Of a stretch of DNA of 64,000 nucleotides, positions 21,348 through 31,737 are shown in pieces. A program made the position numbers and the translations under genes. Numbering within the stretch: the stretch's first letter is position 1; each line of letters opens with the position of its first letter. Origin of the DNA: Kalaharituber pfeilii (taxonomy: Eukaryota; Ascomycota; Pezizomycetes; Pezizales; Pezizaceae); contig WHUZ01000046.1 in assembly GCA_015179045.1 (NCBI GenBank), positions 62,001 through 126,000 on the forward strand, written 5' to 3'. The notes below the pieces were generated by a model. It did no database searches and had not been told where the DNA came from. It saw nothing but the letters and a program-made list of their open reading frames with translations.

Positions 21348-22486
21348 GGCGGATTTTGCAAAGTCCGGTTAACACATATTTGGTTATTTTCCGGTTATTA
21401 TTAATCAATGTTACTGTAGCAACGTGTTGTTTGTGGCTGAGTTAACCAAATTTCTGGCAATTTTCCGGTTATATAACCGAATAAATTCTGTTAAACACAA
21501 AGTGCGGGTAAGGACTTTACATCAACACCAAAGTATCTTGATAGTTTTTACTCGCTCAAATGTCTTCCCAAACCCCTTCTCTATCACCTGCGCCTACAAT
21601 TTTAGCATCCCGTGGGCGTGGTCGTGCAACATCGTCCTTACCGCAAACTCAATCTCCGGCACCTCAAACCCAGTCTCCAGCACCTCAAACCCAATCTCCG
21701 GCACCTCAAACCCAATCACCAGCACCTGCAGACAACTTACGTAGCGAAACAGTAGCAAACAAAAGGCGGCTTCTGCTCCTGGGCGGTATCTACCTCGAAA
21801 GGTAACCTGTTCAAGCTCAAGAAAAGGAAGAATCAGTCAACCGAATTTCCTCTCGAGAGAAGCGAAAGAACTCTAGAAAGTCTTCTGCTGGTATATTATC
21901 CAGACAGAAGTCACCTATGTTGGGGAGGGGCAGTGGTTGTCGATATCGAGTTCTTTGACGTCGGCGATGAAGGGTAAGAACTGCATTCATAACTGACTGT
22001 GTGCTTGAGAGTACAAAGGCTGCTGCAGATGCGACAGCTAAAGTGGTCTTGCGGCGCGAGGTTATCGCCATTGGTCGAATATGCGTGTGGTATGCGTGGA
22101 ATATGCGTGCAGTTATGCGTGGAAAATAACCCAAAAAATAACCGCAGAAATAACCTACCAGTACTGGATAGGATACGATCTGCGGATAGGAAGCGACCGG
22201 GATTAGAGTACCCTCCCCCAATTACCAAACGCAGTCAATATTTCATAGAATAGTAAATACATATATGCGATGCTGTGAGTATGGGCCAAATTGCGTGCGC
22301 TGATTCTAAAATCTGCAGTCAAAAGAACGAAAAAGCTACATCTAAAGTATCTACAATTTTATACACCTCACTACCTTGCAGAATACCCCCCTCCAGCATT
22401 CACGAGCTCATACCCATCTTACAGCATTCCACCCACTAGTACATTGCTGGCAGTGGTGCCTCCAATGTTATAGTATGATAGGAGAT
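21348..22486. mobile_element. Decayed DNA element (copy 1), possibly PIF/Harbinger
   Basis: Begins GGCGGATTTTGCAAAG right after the LINE polyA. A diverged inverted copy ends with the complement at 37864-37879. The segment 22150-22480 matches 37395-37790 in reverse with many substitutions. On the minus strand 21817-22221 reads like a transposase N-terminus (PNIGDFCLDNIPAEDFLEFF, then RFSREEIRL), which recalls PIF/Harbinger proteins; that assignment is weak. Palindromic CCGGTTATATAACCG lies near 21463. The right end is uncertain, since similarity seems to fade after a LINE tail at 22499. Confidence 0.5.
21645..21735. repeat. 21-bp tandem repeat, about 4 copies
   Basis: Unit CCTCAAACCCAATCTCCGGCA, with small differences between copies. 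It lies inside a short frame (21560-21805) that would encode Ser/Pro/Gln repeats; I do not call that a gene. Confidence 0.85.
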
Positions 22487-22498
22487 TAGCAGAAGCTC

Positions 22499-22562
22499 TT
22501 TTTTTTTTTTTTTTTTTTTTTTTATGTCATTACTCGCATGCCGCCTTGTAGGCTATGGCGAG
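22499..22562 (-). mobile_element. Type A LINE tail micro-insertion (64 bp)
   Basis: PolyT followed by ATGTCATTACTCGCATGCCG and CCTTGTAGGCTATGGC. The 12-bp TSD TAGCAGAAGCTC is perfect (22487-22498 and 22563-22574). The stem is GCCT/AGGC, compensated relative to the common GCCC/GGGC. Confidence 0.92.
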
Positions 22563-22574
22563 TAGCAGAAGCTC

Positions 22575-23010
22575 AAGGCTTGCACTATAGCACTGTACGT
22601 ACCTTCTTATATAGAGCCTAAATCTATTTTTTAGTCCAAATTAGTGACTTCAGCAACTTCCATTCTGACCTAGCTGGCTGCGAATTGACTTCTATAGATC
22701 TAGGAGCTCATGTAGATACTGCACCTTGTCTCCCAAACACCTTACAGCTCTAGTACTATGAGAGTTTAACTCTAAAAGCTCTCCTGCACCACCACTCTAC
22801 CATCAGCTTCAACCCTCACCTCACCCTAACCACAATAGCTCATTGCCTACACTATTGTCCATGTCCTTGACTACATTCTTACTTATCATAGCCACAGCTA
22901 TAGTGTACTTGACTCATAGTCCAGCGACAGCTATTTAACTGTTTTGGCTTAGTTAAGTAGCTACTTCTGTTATTTTTAAAAAGTTAATAAAAAAAAATAC
23001 CAGTAACTGC
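22575..23010. other. Gene-free stretch
   Basis: AT-rich, pyrimidine-tract-rich sequence. Its left part may belong to the decayed DNA element; nothing else was recognised. Confidence 0.4.
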
Positions 23011-23216
23011 CTGTTAACTCTTACAGTAATAGAAGAATATATTGGTTTCTTGTATCACTGATGAGATATTACTACCTGCTCTTGTACTAGATTCTACTTC
23101 AATCCTAGTAAAGGTAACTCTGGTTATAATATAGGCAAGAATCCGACTGATTTCTTTACTATAACTACTTTTTACTATAGCAAACACACTTTCTTTACCT
23201 GTATACATAAAAAATC
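23011..23216 (-). mobile_element. Decayed relative of the short pogo-like MITE
   Basis: In reverse orientation this matches 48340-48440: TACAGGTAAAGAAAGTGTG, then TTTGCTATAGTAAAAAGTAG. Most differences from the 48267-48440 copy are C-to-T or G-to-A. Terminal repeats are no longer clear. Confidence 0.55.
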
Positions 23217-23829
23217 TGGCCCATCATCTCGATTAAGGAAAAAATCGCCGTATGCGCCCGGAGCATAGGGCGCACAGGAAAAAAACTAGGGAACATGTCA
23301 CAACGCATCCCTGTCGTGTGCGCCATGTTGCACCCTGTCGCTCGTGGATCGCCCTGGGAAATGCGGTAACATGACGACCTCCCTTGGCATTCAAGAACAT
23401 GTTAGCCTAGCCCATAGCGCAATACAAAGCTAACTTCACATCTTTGATGTACCAGACAATAGTGGCAATACCTGGGCTAAGTTGCTTCTGTGTGTTGCTC
23501 CCTAGCATCATCTACAATGAGACTTTGCTGCATGAGTTTGCCAACACGTAAACTTGACTCTACAACGCGCGATCCCAGTCAGTATGTTGTCATAACACAG
23601 GTAACATGCTGGGTCTCGCTGGTAACGCAGATGACCTGATGGGTCTCGTTAAGCATGTAGTTGACATGATTGAGCTCATTGGGGACGCAATTTACTCTAT
23701 GGTCTCGTTGGGGTGCACTGCAACTGGAGTACCACGTTGTTAACTCTGTTTACATATCCTCATGTGTTCTCAATTCGGTATATAATGAATTATTTATTTA
23801 TTACTAGCTATCAACGATATATACAGGTA
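23217..23829. other. Gene-free stretch
   Basis: No gene. Positions 23620-23720 have weakly repeated GGTCTCGTTGG/GGGTCTCGCTGG phrases. No clear element. Confidence 0.4.
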
Positions 23830-24580
23830 CCATTTCACCACCCTTCCATGCCACACTCCACTGCATCCCTGTAGATTAAGTCTTTTATCACATATCCCGC
23901 GCTGCAGAGGAAGGCCTGCCATACCTGTTAAAGTGAGCTCATGTTCACATATTTCATGATGTTGGAAGCGACCCGCCATACCTGTAAACTGAGCTCACAT
24001 TGCCACATCTCGCGCCGTCGAAATAGCCCGTTAAATTGACCTCATTCTGCTATTCTCGTATCGTCGAAAGGGCCCTGCGGTAACTGTAAGATTGAGCTCA
24101 TGTTCACATGTCTCGCGACTTTGAAAGAGATCTGCCATACCTGTGAATTGAGCTCACATTGCCACATCTTGCACTGTTGAAAGGGCCCTACGGTACCTGT
24201 CAAGTTAATCCCATGTTCGCACATCTCGCAATGTCGAAAGGGGCCTGCCATACCTGTTGTACTCAGTTCATTCTGCCACATCTCGTGCTGTCAAAGGAGA
24301 CCTGCAATACTGGCAAATTGAACTCATTCTGCTACTCGAAAAGGCTCTGCAATGCTGTTAAGTTATCTCATGTTCACACATCTCATGACATTGAAAGGGA
24401 CCCGCCATATCTGTGAATTGAGCTCACGTTATTACTTTTTGCACCGTCGAAAGGGCCCTGTGATACCCTTTTAATCTCATGTTGCCATATCTCGTACTGT
24501 CAAGAGAGGCCTGCCATACCTGTTAATAGAGCTCATTCTATAGCATTTCGTGCTGTCAAGGAAGACCTGTTAATATATGT
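23830..24580. repeat. Diverged ~60-bp satellite array, locus 1
   Basis: About 12-13 degenerate units of the pattern GGCCTGCCATACCTGTNAATT, GAGCTCATNTTNCCACATCTC, GCNNTGTCGAAAGG. The same unit type forms a second array at 42700-43145. Units differ by about a quarter of their positions, so the array is old. No coding frame persists and there is no spacer structure. Confidence 0.8.
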
Positions 24581-24890
24581 GAGTAAGTTGTGCGATGTGT
24601 GAGTAGGTTGTGTGATGTGTTGCCTCGCCTTGAAGAAGGACGTTCAATGAAAATTGACTCCTGAATTGACTCCTGAATTCAACGTGCAATAATTAGGGGC
24701 AATTCTCACAGTGTCAACATGCCAGATTGATCAGCAACCCGTCCTATGCCTTCTCTAGTTGTATCATGCTACTGTGGTAGTCTGGTTGCCATTGTGGGCT
24801 ATCCTAGCCGACCCGCGAGATCACAGTGGACAACTGAAGTGGCCTGAGCGACCTCATCAGCACCGAATTTGGCAACCTATCTCTTGGGTG

Positions 24891-25098
24891 GGCAAAACTT
24901 CGCTACATTCGATGCACTAGTTTCACTGTGTGACGTCCAGCCAAGAGGGTCTGTGTACTAACAAATTCCTGACCTCAAGCAATGGCCAGTGTATCTCTTG
25001 GGCGGGTGAAACTTCGCTAAATTCGATGCACTAGTTTCACTGTATGGCATCCAGCCAAGAGGGTCTGTGTACTATCAAATTTCTGACCTCAAGCAATG
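24891..25098. repeat. 104-bp unit duplicated in tandem
   Basis: CTCTTGGGTGGGCAAAACTT at 24891 is repeated as CTCTTGGGCGGGTGAAACTT at 24995, and similarity continues through the unit to CAATGGCCAGTG. A partial inverted piece of the same sequence lies at 25517-25560. Confidence 0.8.
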
Positions 25099-25174
25099 GC
25101 CAGTGCATATATCTCAGGCACGGGAACAGCGCACATCTATTCAATCTACTAGAACGTTTCCGAAGTTATTACAG

Positions 25175-25177
<3 letters not shown>

Positions 25178-25208
<31 letters not shown>

Positions 25209-25245
25209 CACATAACCCCGCTTGTAGCTCGTGGCCATGGCAGGG
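25178..25245 (-). mobile_element. Type B LINE tail micro-insertion (68 bp)
   Basis: PolyT, then AATCACATAACCCCGCTTGT and AGCTCGTGGCCATGGCAGGG. The 11-bp TSD TATTACAGTAC is perfect (25167-25177 and 25246-25256). Confidence 0.93.
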
Positions 25246-25744
25246 TATTACAGTACTTGAAAGGAAGGTCAACGCACTTGTAGCGAGATATTAAATACTA
25301 TCAAGTAGACATAGCTAAAGCATACTCGAGCAGCGAGCTATAAAGTACTACCATAGAATAACAATAGCATAACTATTTGATCATGTAGTTAGTCCTAGCA
25401 GTCAATCTTATACAGTCTCATCAGTCTCGTAGTAGGCGAGTACAATCCCACAAGTAAATGTTTACGTTGCAAATTTGATATGATTGATCGGCATGACAAG
25501 GACCAAAAGTAGTGAAACTAGTGCATCGAATTTAGCAGTGTTTCACCCGCCCAAGAGATACATCTCAGGTACGGGAATAGCGCACATCTATTCAACATCC
25601 TTGTATCTACTAGAACGTTCTCTAAGTTATTATTGTAGCGAGATATTAAATACTATTATGAATTTGTGCAATATATCGTATACCGCTTTGTCAGGACCAG
25701 TATTATTTTTACTATTTCCACAGAATGACAACAGCATAACTATT

Positions 25745-26068
25745 TGTTGTAAAACGAGATGGTAATGCATCTGTATAGTCTGCTGGCTTAATTGATACTG
25801 AACATGAGAGAGAAAAACAATGATTTATATACAGGAGAGTCATTAAAATATATGACATAGTTATCAGACTTATGACGTTGTCACGAGCATGAGTTTGCCA
25901 AAGTAGCTGAGCCAAGACATGAGGCTGTGTTGCTGCAATATGATGAGAGCTGAAGATGACGACATATGCAGTGGTAACAACAGCTGAACATGACGACAGC
26001 ATCAGCTTGTGTCTTGTATCAGCTTTACTTGTGCATTGTATGCACACCTCAGCTCGTATCTTTCAACA
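25745..26068 (-). repeat. LTR of the Copia-type element (left; 3' LTR)
   Basis: Plus strand starts TGTTGTAAAACGAGATGG and ends CGTATCTTTCAACA. 324 bp, same length and reading as the right LTR. Confidence 0.92.
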
Positions 26069-27558
26069 CTCCCACTCAAACGAAATGCTCTGGCAAAAGT
26101 ACAGAACTGCTGACCTCGATAAAAACCTTTCCAGTGCTAAAACCCTGTGGGACAAAAAGCATCGTGGTAGGGAAAAAGAGTGTTCAACACAAAACAGGTA
26201 AAAACTTAACTCAATATAAAGACACTTCACTCAATGTATATTCTTTCCATATAGCCTCCTTAAAACTCTCGATGCCTTATGCATACCGCCGTAGCAAAAA
26301 CCCAGTGGGAAAAAAAGCTTACGTGAGAGAAAGAGTACTACCCCAATATGCTAGTTCTACAAGCTGAACTCCCACTGTTTCACTTGACTTCTATTCCTTC
26401 CGTAATAGTGAATCGCGATGTGCTTTCTCCTCCATGACCTCACAGACATCCGACCATTCGAGCGACCTCTGACTTATCATGTACATGTCTGACTAGACAT
26501 TACAAAAACATAAAGATGTAGCCATAGGTATAGGTGCCGTCCTTGGAATTGTAGACCATGCTGCTGTCTGGTGCGATGAATAAGAACTCATTTGTAGCTG
26601 TCAAATGCTCAAAGAGTGAAGAGGCATTGAATCGTTCGATGAAGTAATTGAATTCCCTGTGCAGGTGATTCCTCTGCTGGAGTGTAGTCAGATCTTGGTG
26701 TTCCGGCGATTTTCAAGTAATCTGCTTCAGTACGATCCCAGGTAATTATAGTTCGAGTAGGTTTCTAGTATGTGCACTTTGCTGCACTTGTCTCAAGGAT
26801 ATCAACTCCCAGTAACAGTAGAACCTTCTCATTAGCCATCATATACAGATTAAAATATTCAGAAGATGGAATAAAATTAACAGATGTGAGATACGTCACA
26901 CTATCATGCTTTTAATGCTTGTTTTAGGCTGTACATGCCTCATTGAGCCAGTAGACACTGCTCCCACTAGCGAACGCTTCAGGTTGCGCCATATACATAT
27001 CACAATGTGGTAAACTTAGCCACTAATGCGAAGGTCTCACCAGCACCTTCCACATGCTCATAGTGCTTTATTAACAAGGCGAGCGCTCATGCGAGTACTG
27101 ATCTCAGCAACTCCTTATATACCCATTTGCAACCCTTACTCGACGGCGGGACTCAAACAAGCTCCCATATATATGTAGGTCGAATCTCCTCAGAGCATTC
27201 ACCAGGCCAGTCAGAGCTTCAAGTCTTCCCTTGTCGGGCGTAACTTGCGGGTTCCAGATTCTAGTGCGTAGTAGCACCTAGATATCTCTTTACTTGCGTA
27301 TAAGCACAGTAGATGAAGTCTTCCCTCGTCGGGCATGACTTGTTCCAGATTCTAGTACATGGCAGCAGCTAGAGATCTCTTCACTTGCGTTATGCACAGT
27401 GGATGAATGAATTGTGAGGTGCAAAGCCACCTGGCATATACATATGCAGGGGCGTTTCTCGGGTCTTTACCACTCATAATTGAGCTGGTTTCGGCTGCAC
27501 GCAAGCGGCGTGGATAGGATCTCTTCAGCAGCTGCTGCTGCTACCAGGTACTCAGTCC

Positions 27559-28043
27559 TAGTGAGCGGCACGAGCTAGCTCGAGCCGAGCTGGAGGGTGA
27601 GCTCGAGCCAGCTCGTGAGTAAGTGAGCTCGGCTCGAGCTGGCTCGAGCTGGCGTGGCATGAGCTCGAGCTAGCTCGAGCCTGGATTGATTATATACATA
27701 ATATTGACAAACTAAACTAAACTAAGCTAAATTTTCATCTTTCTCACTACTATCAGCTAAATTGTGCATTTGGAGGTTGTTGGTAGGTCAGAATGAGCTC
27801 CAAGTCTCTAATTTTTACTATATTAGGTATTTACAGTTTATGAAACCTTGCACTGGCTAAGCATTTTAGCGAGCTGTCAAGAAAAACACAAGCATGATCT
27901 TGGCTCGTTTGAGCTCGAGCCAGCTCGAGCTCATGCCAGGCCAGCTCGAGCCGGCTCGAGCTCAAGATCAGTCGAGCTCGAGCTAGCTCGCGCGAGCTCG
28001 GGCTCGAGCTGGCTCGAGCTGGCTCGGCTCGTGCCGCTCACTA
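27559..28043. mobile_element. hAT-like MITE TAGTGAGC, copy A (485 bp)
   Basis: Terminal inverted repeats TAGTGAGCGGCACGAGC. Subterminal GAGCTCGAGC/GGCTCGAGCT arrays on both sides and an AT-rich core (GGATTGATTATATACATAAT). Here the flanks are imperfect (TCAGTCC left; CGAG then TCAGTCC right). Copies B and C have perfect 8-bp TSDs. It is the longest copy because its GAGCTCGAGC arrays are expanded. Confidence 0.85.
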
Positions 28044-28584
28044 CGAGTCAGTCCTCTAGCCGAAACATTCGCCATATCAGTATTCTCCATACTAGTAAGG
28101 ATACTTAACTGCTTAGGTGAGCGATAATGAAAACACAACTTCAGCCACAAAGTATGCATGATGCAGTTCCCAAACTCATCATCGCATTACTTTTGAAGCC
28201 TAATAATTCTCCCACTTTCGTTCAATAAACACAACATAGTTTTATATATGTGTGCATATGCTATACATAGCATATGGAGGATCAATATGTTGACTTGCTG
28301 AGTGAGATTGCAGGCAGGCAAGCGGAATCTGGTGTAGAGGCCAACGAGGTTCCATGATGCACTCGAGGGGCATTCGGTTGATCGTGACATTCAGGCTTAA
28401 TGTCTAAATTGTTTATGGTAGAGTTATCCGTATCCGAGTGGGTGTAGCGCTGCCAGTTTCTCATGAAGATCGGGGAATCTGAATGTGGACAGTAGATGAT
28501 GGATGCGAGGAAATGCGATGAGCAGTAAGTGCGATCAAAAGCGGCTGCAACAAAATGCGACTTGAATGCGGTGGACTGATTTGC

Positions 28585-28603
28585 ACAGTCCGGGCTCATA
28601 ACC
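28585..28603 (-). promoter_or_regulatory. Primer binding site (half initiator tRNA-Met)
   Basis: Minus strand GGTTATGAGCCCGGACTG directly abuts the LTR end TACAACA. It is complementary to the anticodon-stem region of initiator tRNA-Met, as known for Copia-type priming. Confidence 0.7.
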
Positions 28604-28927
28604 TGTTGTAAAACGAGATGGTAATGCATCTGTATAGTCTGCTGGCTTAATTGATACTGAACATGAGAGAGAAAAACAATGATTTATATACAGGAGAGTC
28701 ATTAAAATATATGACATAGTTATCAGACTTATGACGTTGTCACGAGCATGAGTTTGCCAAAGTAGCTGAGCCAAGACATGAGGCTGTGTTGCTGCAATAT
28801 GATGAGAGCTGAAGATGACGACATATGCAGTGGTAACAACAGCTGAACATGACGACAGCATCAGCTTGTGTCTTGTATCAGCTTTACTTGTGCATTGTAT
28901 GCACACCTCAGCTCGTATCTTTCAACA
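28604..28927 (-). repeat. LTR of the Copia-type element (right; 5' LTR)
   Basis: Same 324-bp sequence as the left LTR, followed by TSD CTATT. Confidence 0.92.
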
Positions 28928-29274
28928 CTATTAGATCATGTAGTTAGTCCTAGCAGTCAATCTTATACAATCTCATTAGTCTCGTAGTAGGCGAGTGCAA
29001 TCCCACAAGTAAATGTGTCATTGCAAATTTGATATGATTGATCGGCATGACAAGGTCCAAAAGTAATGAAACTAGTGCATTGAATTTAGCGAAGTTTGCC
29101 CGCCCGAGAGACACGAGACCTAACAGGGGCCCAAGCGCCTCAACAAGGCCGTAAGTGAGTCAGGACGTAGCTGACCCCGCCTCTTTTGCAACAGCGTAAA
29201 CTTGATTTCAATACTAACAACGGCAGTTCAGGCATGCTGCGATATTGCCCAATTGAGTTAATTGACCACCTTTA

Positions 29275-29550
29275 CCCCATTGGGCATATTGGGCGCACAC
29301 ATGAGATATGGAATGGTAGAATATATTGAATATATCAGGCACTTGAGCGCACATATGAGATATTGAGCATGTTGAGCATGTTGAGTGTATTGAGCATGTT
29401 GAGCATGTTGAGTGCGCATATGAGATGTAGGGCATATTGGGCACATTGAGCACATTGAGCACATTGAGCATGTTGAGTGCGCGCACATGAGATGTAGGAC
29501 ACATTGCGCACATTGAGCATGTTGAGCACGTTGAGCACGTTATGACGCCA
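29275..29550. repeat. 9-bp-based minisatellite TTGAGCAYG
   Basis: Repeats of TTGAGCATG/TTGAGCACA interspersed with GCGCACATATGAGATGTAGG. Nested periodicity of 9 bp inside blocks of about 60-70 bp. It lies immediately outside the MULE left end. Non-coding. Confidence 0.75.
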
Positions 29551-29584
29551 GCAGCAGGATCACTTGCATCATGAGTGCTGAGGA

Positions 29585-31460
29585 GAGAAAAGGTTTTTAA
29601 TGCCAGCGAAAATGCACGGACGTACTCAACATGCCATCCATTTGTAAAAATAGAAGCAAGCAGGAGACTTGGCAGTATTTTTGGTAGGAATAATATAGGC
29701 GCGTTCTACAGGCGCGTTCCGTACCCCCTTCACTTGTTATCCCTATTTTGACGCGAGGCTGATTGCCGCCAGTCGGCTGCTCCACGCGGTCCCACAGGCT
29801 GTTTATACGGCTGCATTCACCGCTGCATTCACTGCTGCATTCACTGCTGCATTCACTGCTGCATTCACCGCTGCATTCAACGCTGCATTCACTGCTGCAT
29901 CCCCAGGACTGTTTCCCCGGCTGTTTCCATCGGCTGCTCCCACCACTGCTCCCACCACTGCTCCATGGCTGTTTATACAGCTGCATTCACCACTGCATTC
30001 ACCGCTGCATTCACCGCTGCATTCACTGCTGCATTCACCGCTGCATTCACTGCTGCATTCACCGCTGCATTCAACGCTGCATTCACTGCTGCATCCCCAG
30101 GACTGTTTCCCCGGCTGTTTCCCCGGCTGCTCCCACCACTGCTCCCACCACTGCTCCCACTGCTTTTTTTAACGCTGCATTCACCGCTGCATTCACTGCT
30201 GCATTCACCGCTGCATTCACTGCTGCATTCACCGCTGCATTCACTGCTGCATTCACCGCTGCATTCAACGCTGCATTCACTGCTGCATCCCCAGGACTGT
30301 TTCCCCGGCTGTTTCCCCGGCTGCTCCCACCACTGCTCCCACCACTGCTCCCACTGCTTTTTTTAACGCTGCATTCACCGCTGCATTCACTGCTGCATCC
30401 ACTGCTGTATCCACGTCGGCTCCAGGACAGATTTCCCTGTTGATTCCCCGGCTGCTTCCACGGCTGCTCCACGGCTGCTCCACCGTGCTCGACGCGTCCC
30501 ACGGCCACAGCTATTCCTACACCAGCGTTCCCGTCGCCTTTAGGCCTGTTTTCACGGCTGCTCCCACCACTGCTCCCACTGCTGTTTTTACTGCTGCATT
30601 CACCGCTGCATCCACTGCTGCATTTACTACTGCATCCACGTCGGCTCCAGGACGGATTCCCAGTTGTTTCCATCGGCTGCTCCCACGACTGCTCCCACGA
30701 CTATTCCCACCACTGCTCCCACTGCTTTTTTTTACCGCTGCATTCACTGCTGCATTCACTACTGCATCCACATCGGCTCCAGGACAGATTCCCCTGTTGT
30801 TTCCCCGGCTGCTTCCACGGCTGCTCCACCGTGCTTGACGCGTCCCACGACCACAGCTATTTCTACGCCAGCGTTCCCGTCGGCTTTAGTCCAGTTTTCA
30901 CGGCTGCATCCACGACTGCTCCCACCACTGCTCCCACCACTGCTCCCACCACTGCTCCCACTGCTTTTTTTAACGCTGCATTCACCGCTGTATTCACTGC
31001 TGCATCCACTGCTGTATCCACGTCGGCTCCAGGACAGATTTCCCTGTTGATTCCCCGGCTGCTTCCACGGCTGCTCCACGGCTGCCCCACCGTGCTCGAC
31101 GCGTCCCACGGCCACAGCTATTTCTGCACCAGCGTTCCCGTCGGCTTTAGGCCTGTTTTCACGGCTGCATCCACGGCTGCTCCCACCACTGCTTCCACCA
31201 CTGCTCCACTGCTGTTTTTACTGCTGCATTCACCGCTACATTCACCGCTACATTCACTACATCCACGTCGGCTCCAGGTCTGTTTCCCCGGCTGCTTCCA
31301 TGGCTGCTCCACCATGCTCGACGCGTCCCACGGCCACAGCTATTTCTGCACCAGCGTTCCCATCACCTTTAGGCCTGTTTTCATGGCTACATCCATGACT
31401 GCCACACAGCTGCTCTACGGCTATTTTCATAACTGCTTCCCATGACTGCGCTAATACTAC
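29585..31460. repeat. MULE left terminal inverted repeat with minisatellites
   Basis: About 220 bp of unique terminal sequence, then arrays of the 12-bp unit GCTGCATTCACC/ACT and a second unit GCTCCCACCACT. These alternate with CCCCAGGACTGTTTCCCCGG and GACGCGTCCCACGGCCACAG blocks. The arrays give long frames on both strands with Ala-Phe-Thr or Val-Asn-Ala repeats, which I read as artefacts. Confidence 0.85.
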
Positions 31461-31737
31461 TAGTACTCAATTTATTGATTTATATCTGGTACTTATCCCT
31501 CCTCTACTATTCTCCTTGATATCTTCATAACATCTCTTGCACACAGTCCAAGAAAACAATATAAACTAAGGCATAATAATGATATAAAGATATATAGAAA
31601 TTCAAGCAATTCGCAAAGAAAAAAAAAGCGGCCCCTTCGTGACAGTTCAATTACAGGCCCTCCATAATAGTTCAACCACACAAACAAGCAAAGTATACAA
31701 AGCGAATAATGGATGAATGAACATACAAGCAGCTGAA

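Larger units (their letters stand above)
25745..28927 (-). mobile_element. Copia-type LTR element, no usable pol, matching LTRs
   Basis: Two 324-bp direct LTRs (25745-26068 and 28604-28927) that I read as the same throughout, flanked by a 5-bp TSD CTATT (25740-25744 and 28928-28932). On the minus strand the sequence just inside the upstream LTR is GGTTATGAGCCCGGACTG. This matches the anticodon arm of initiator tRNA-Met, the half-tRNA primer site known from Copia. At the other end GTTTGAGTGGGAG serves as polypurine tract. The 2.5-kb interior has no long frame; a TYGYIFMF phrase near 26530 (minus) may be a relic of the Copia RNase H. A hAT-like MITE sits inside (27559-28043). Non-autonomous or decayed inside. 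Confidence 0.85.
25111..29105. repeat. Tandem duplication of a ~370-bp segment, each copy carrying its own insertion
   Basis: ATCTCAGGCACGGGAACAGC at 25111 is repeated as ATCTCAGGTACGGGAATAGC at 25562. Downstream, the GATCATGTAGTTAGTCCTAG segment at 25380 recurs at 28934. Copy 1 contains a LINE tail (25178-25245); copy 2 contains the Copia-type element (25745-28927). The duplication came first, the insertions later. Confidence 0.75.

Noticed and set aside
21560..21805. Short frame with Gln-Ser-Pro-Ala-Pro repeats
   Set aside because: Explained by a 21-bp tandem repeat inside a decayed DNA element; no domain.
23830..24580. CRISPR-like regular repeat array
   Set aside because: Units are diverged and contiguous with no unique spacers, and the sequence is eukaryotic; it is a satellite.
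25712..28906. Two matching ~100-codon minus-strand frames
   Set aside because: They are the two LTRs of the Copia-type element read in the same phase, not genes.
29763..31445. Long Ala-Phe-Thr and Leu-Leu-Pro frames in the MULE left end
   Set aside because: The 12-bp unit length keeps all frames open; frames exist on both strands and in the right inverted repeat too.
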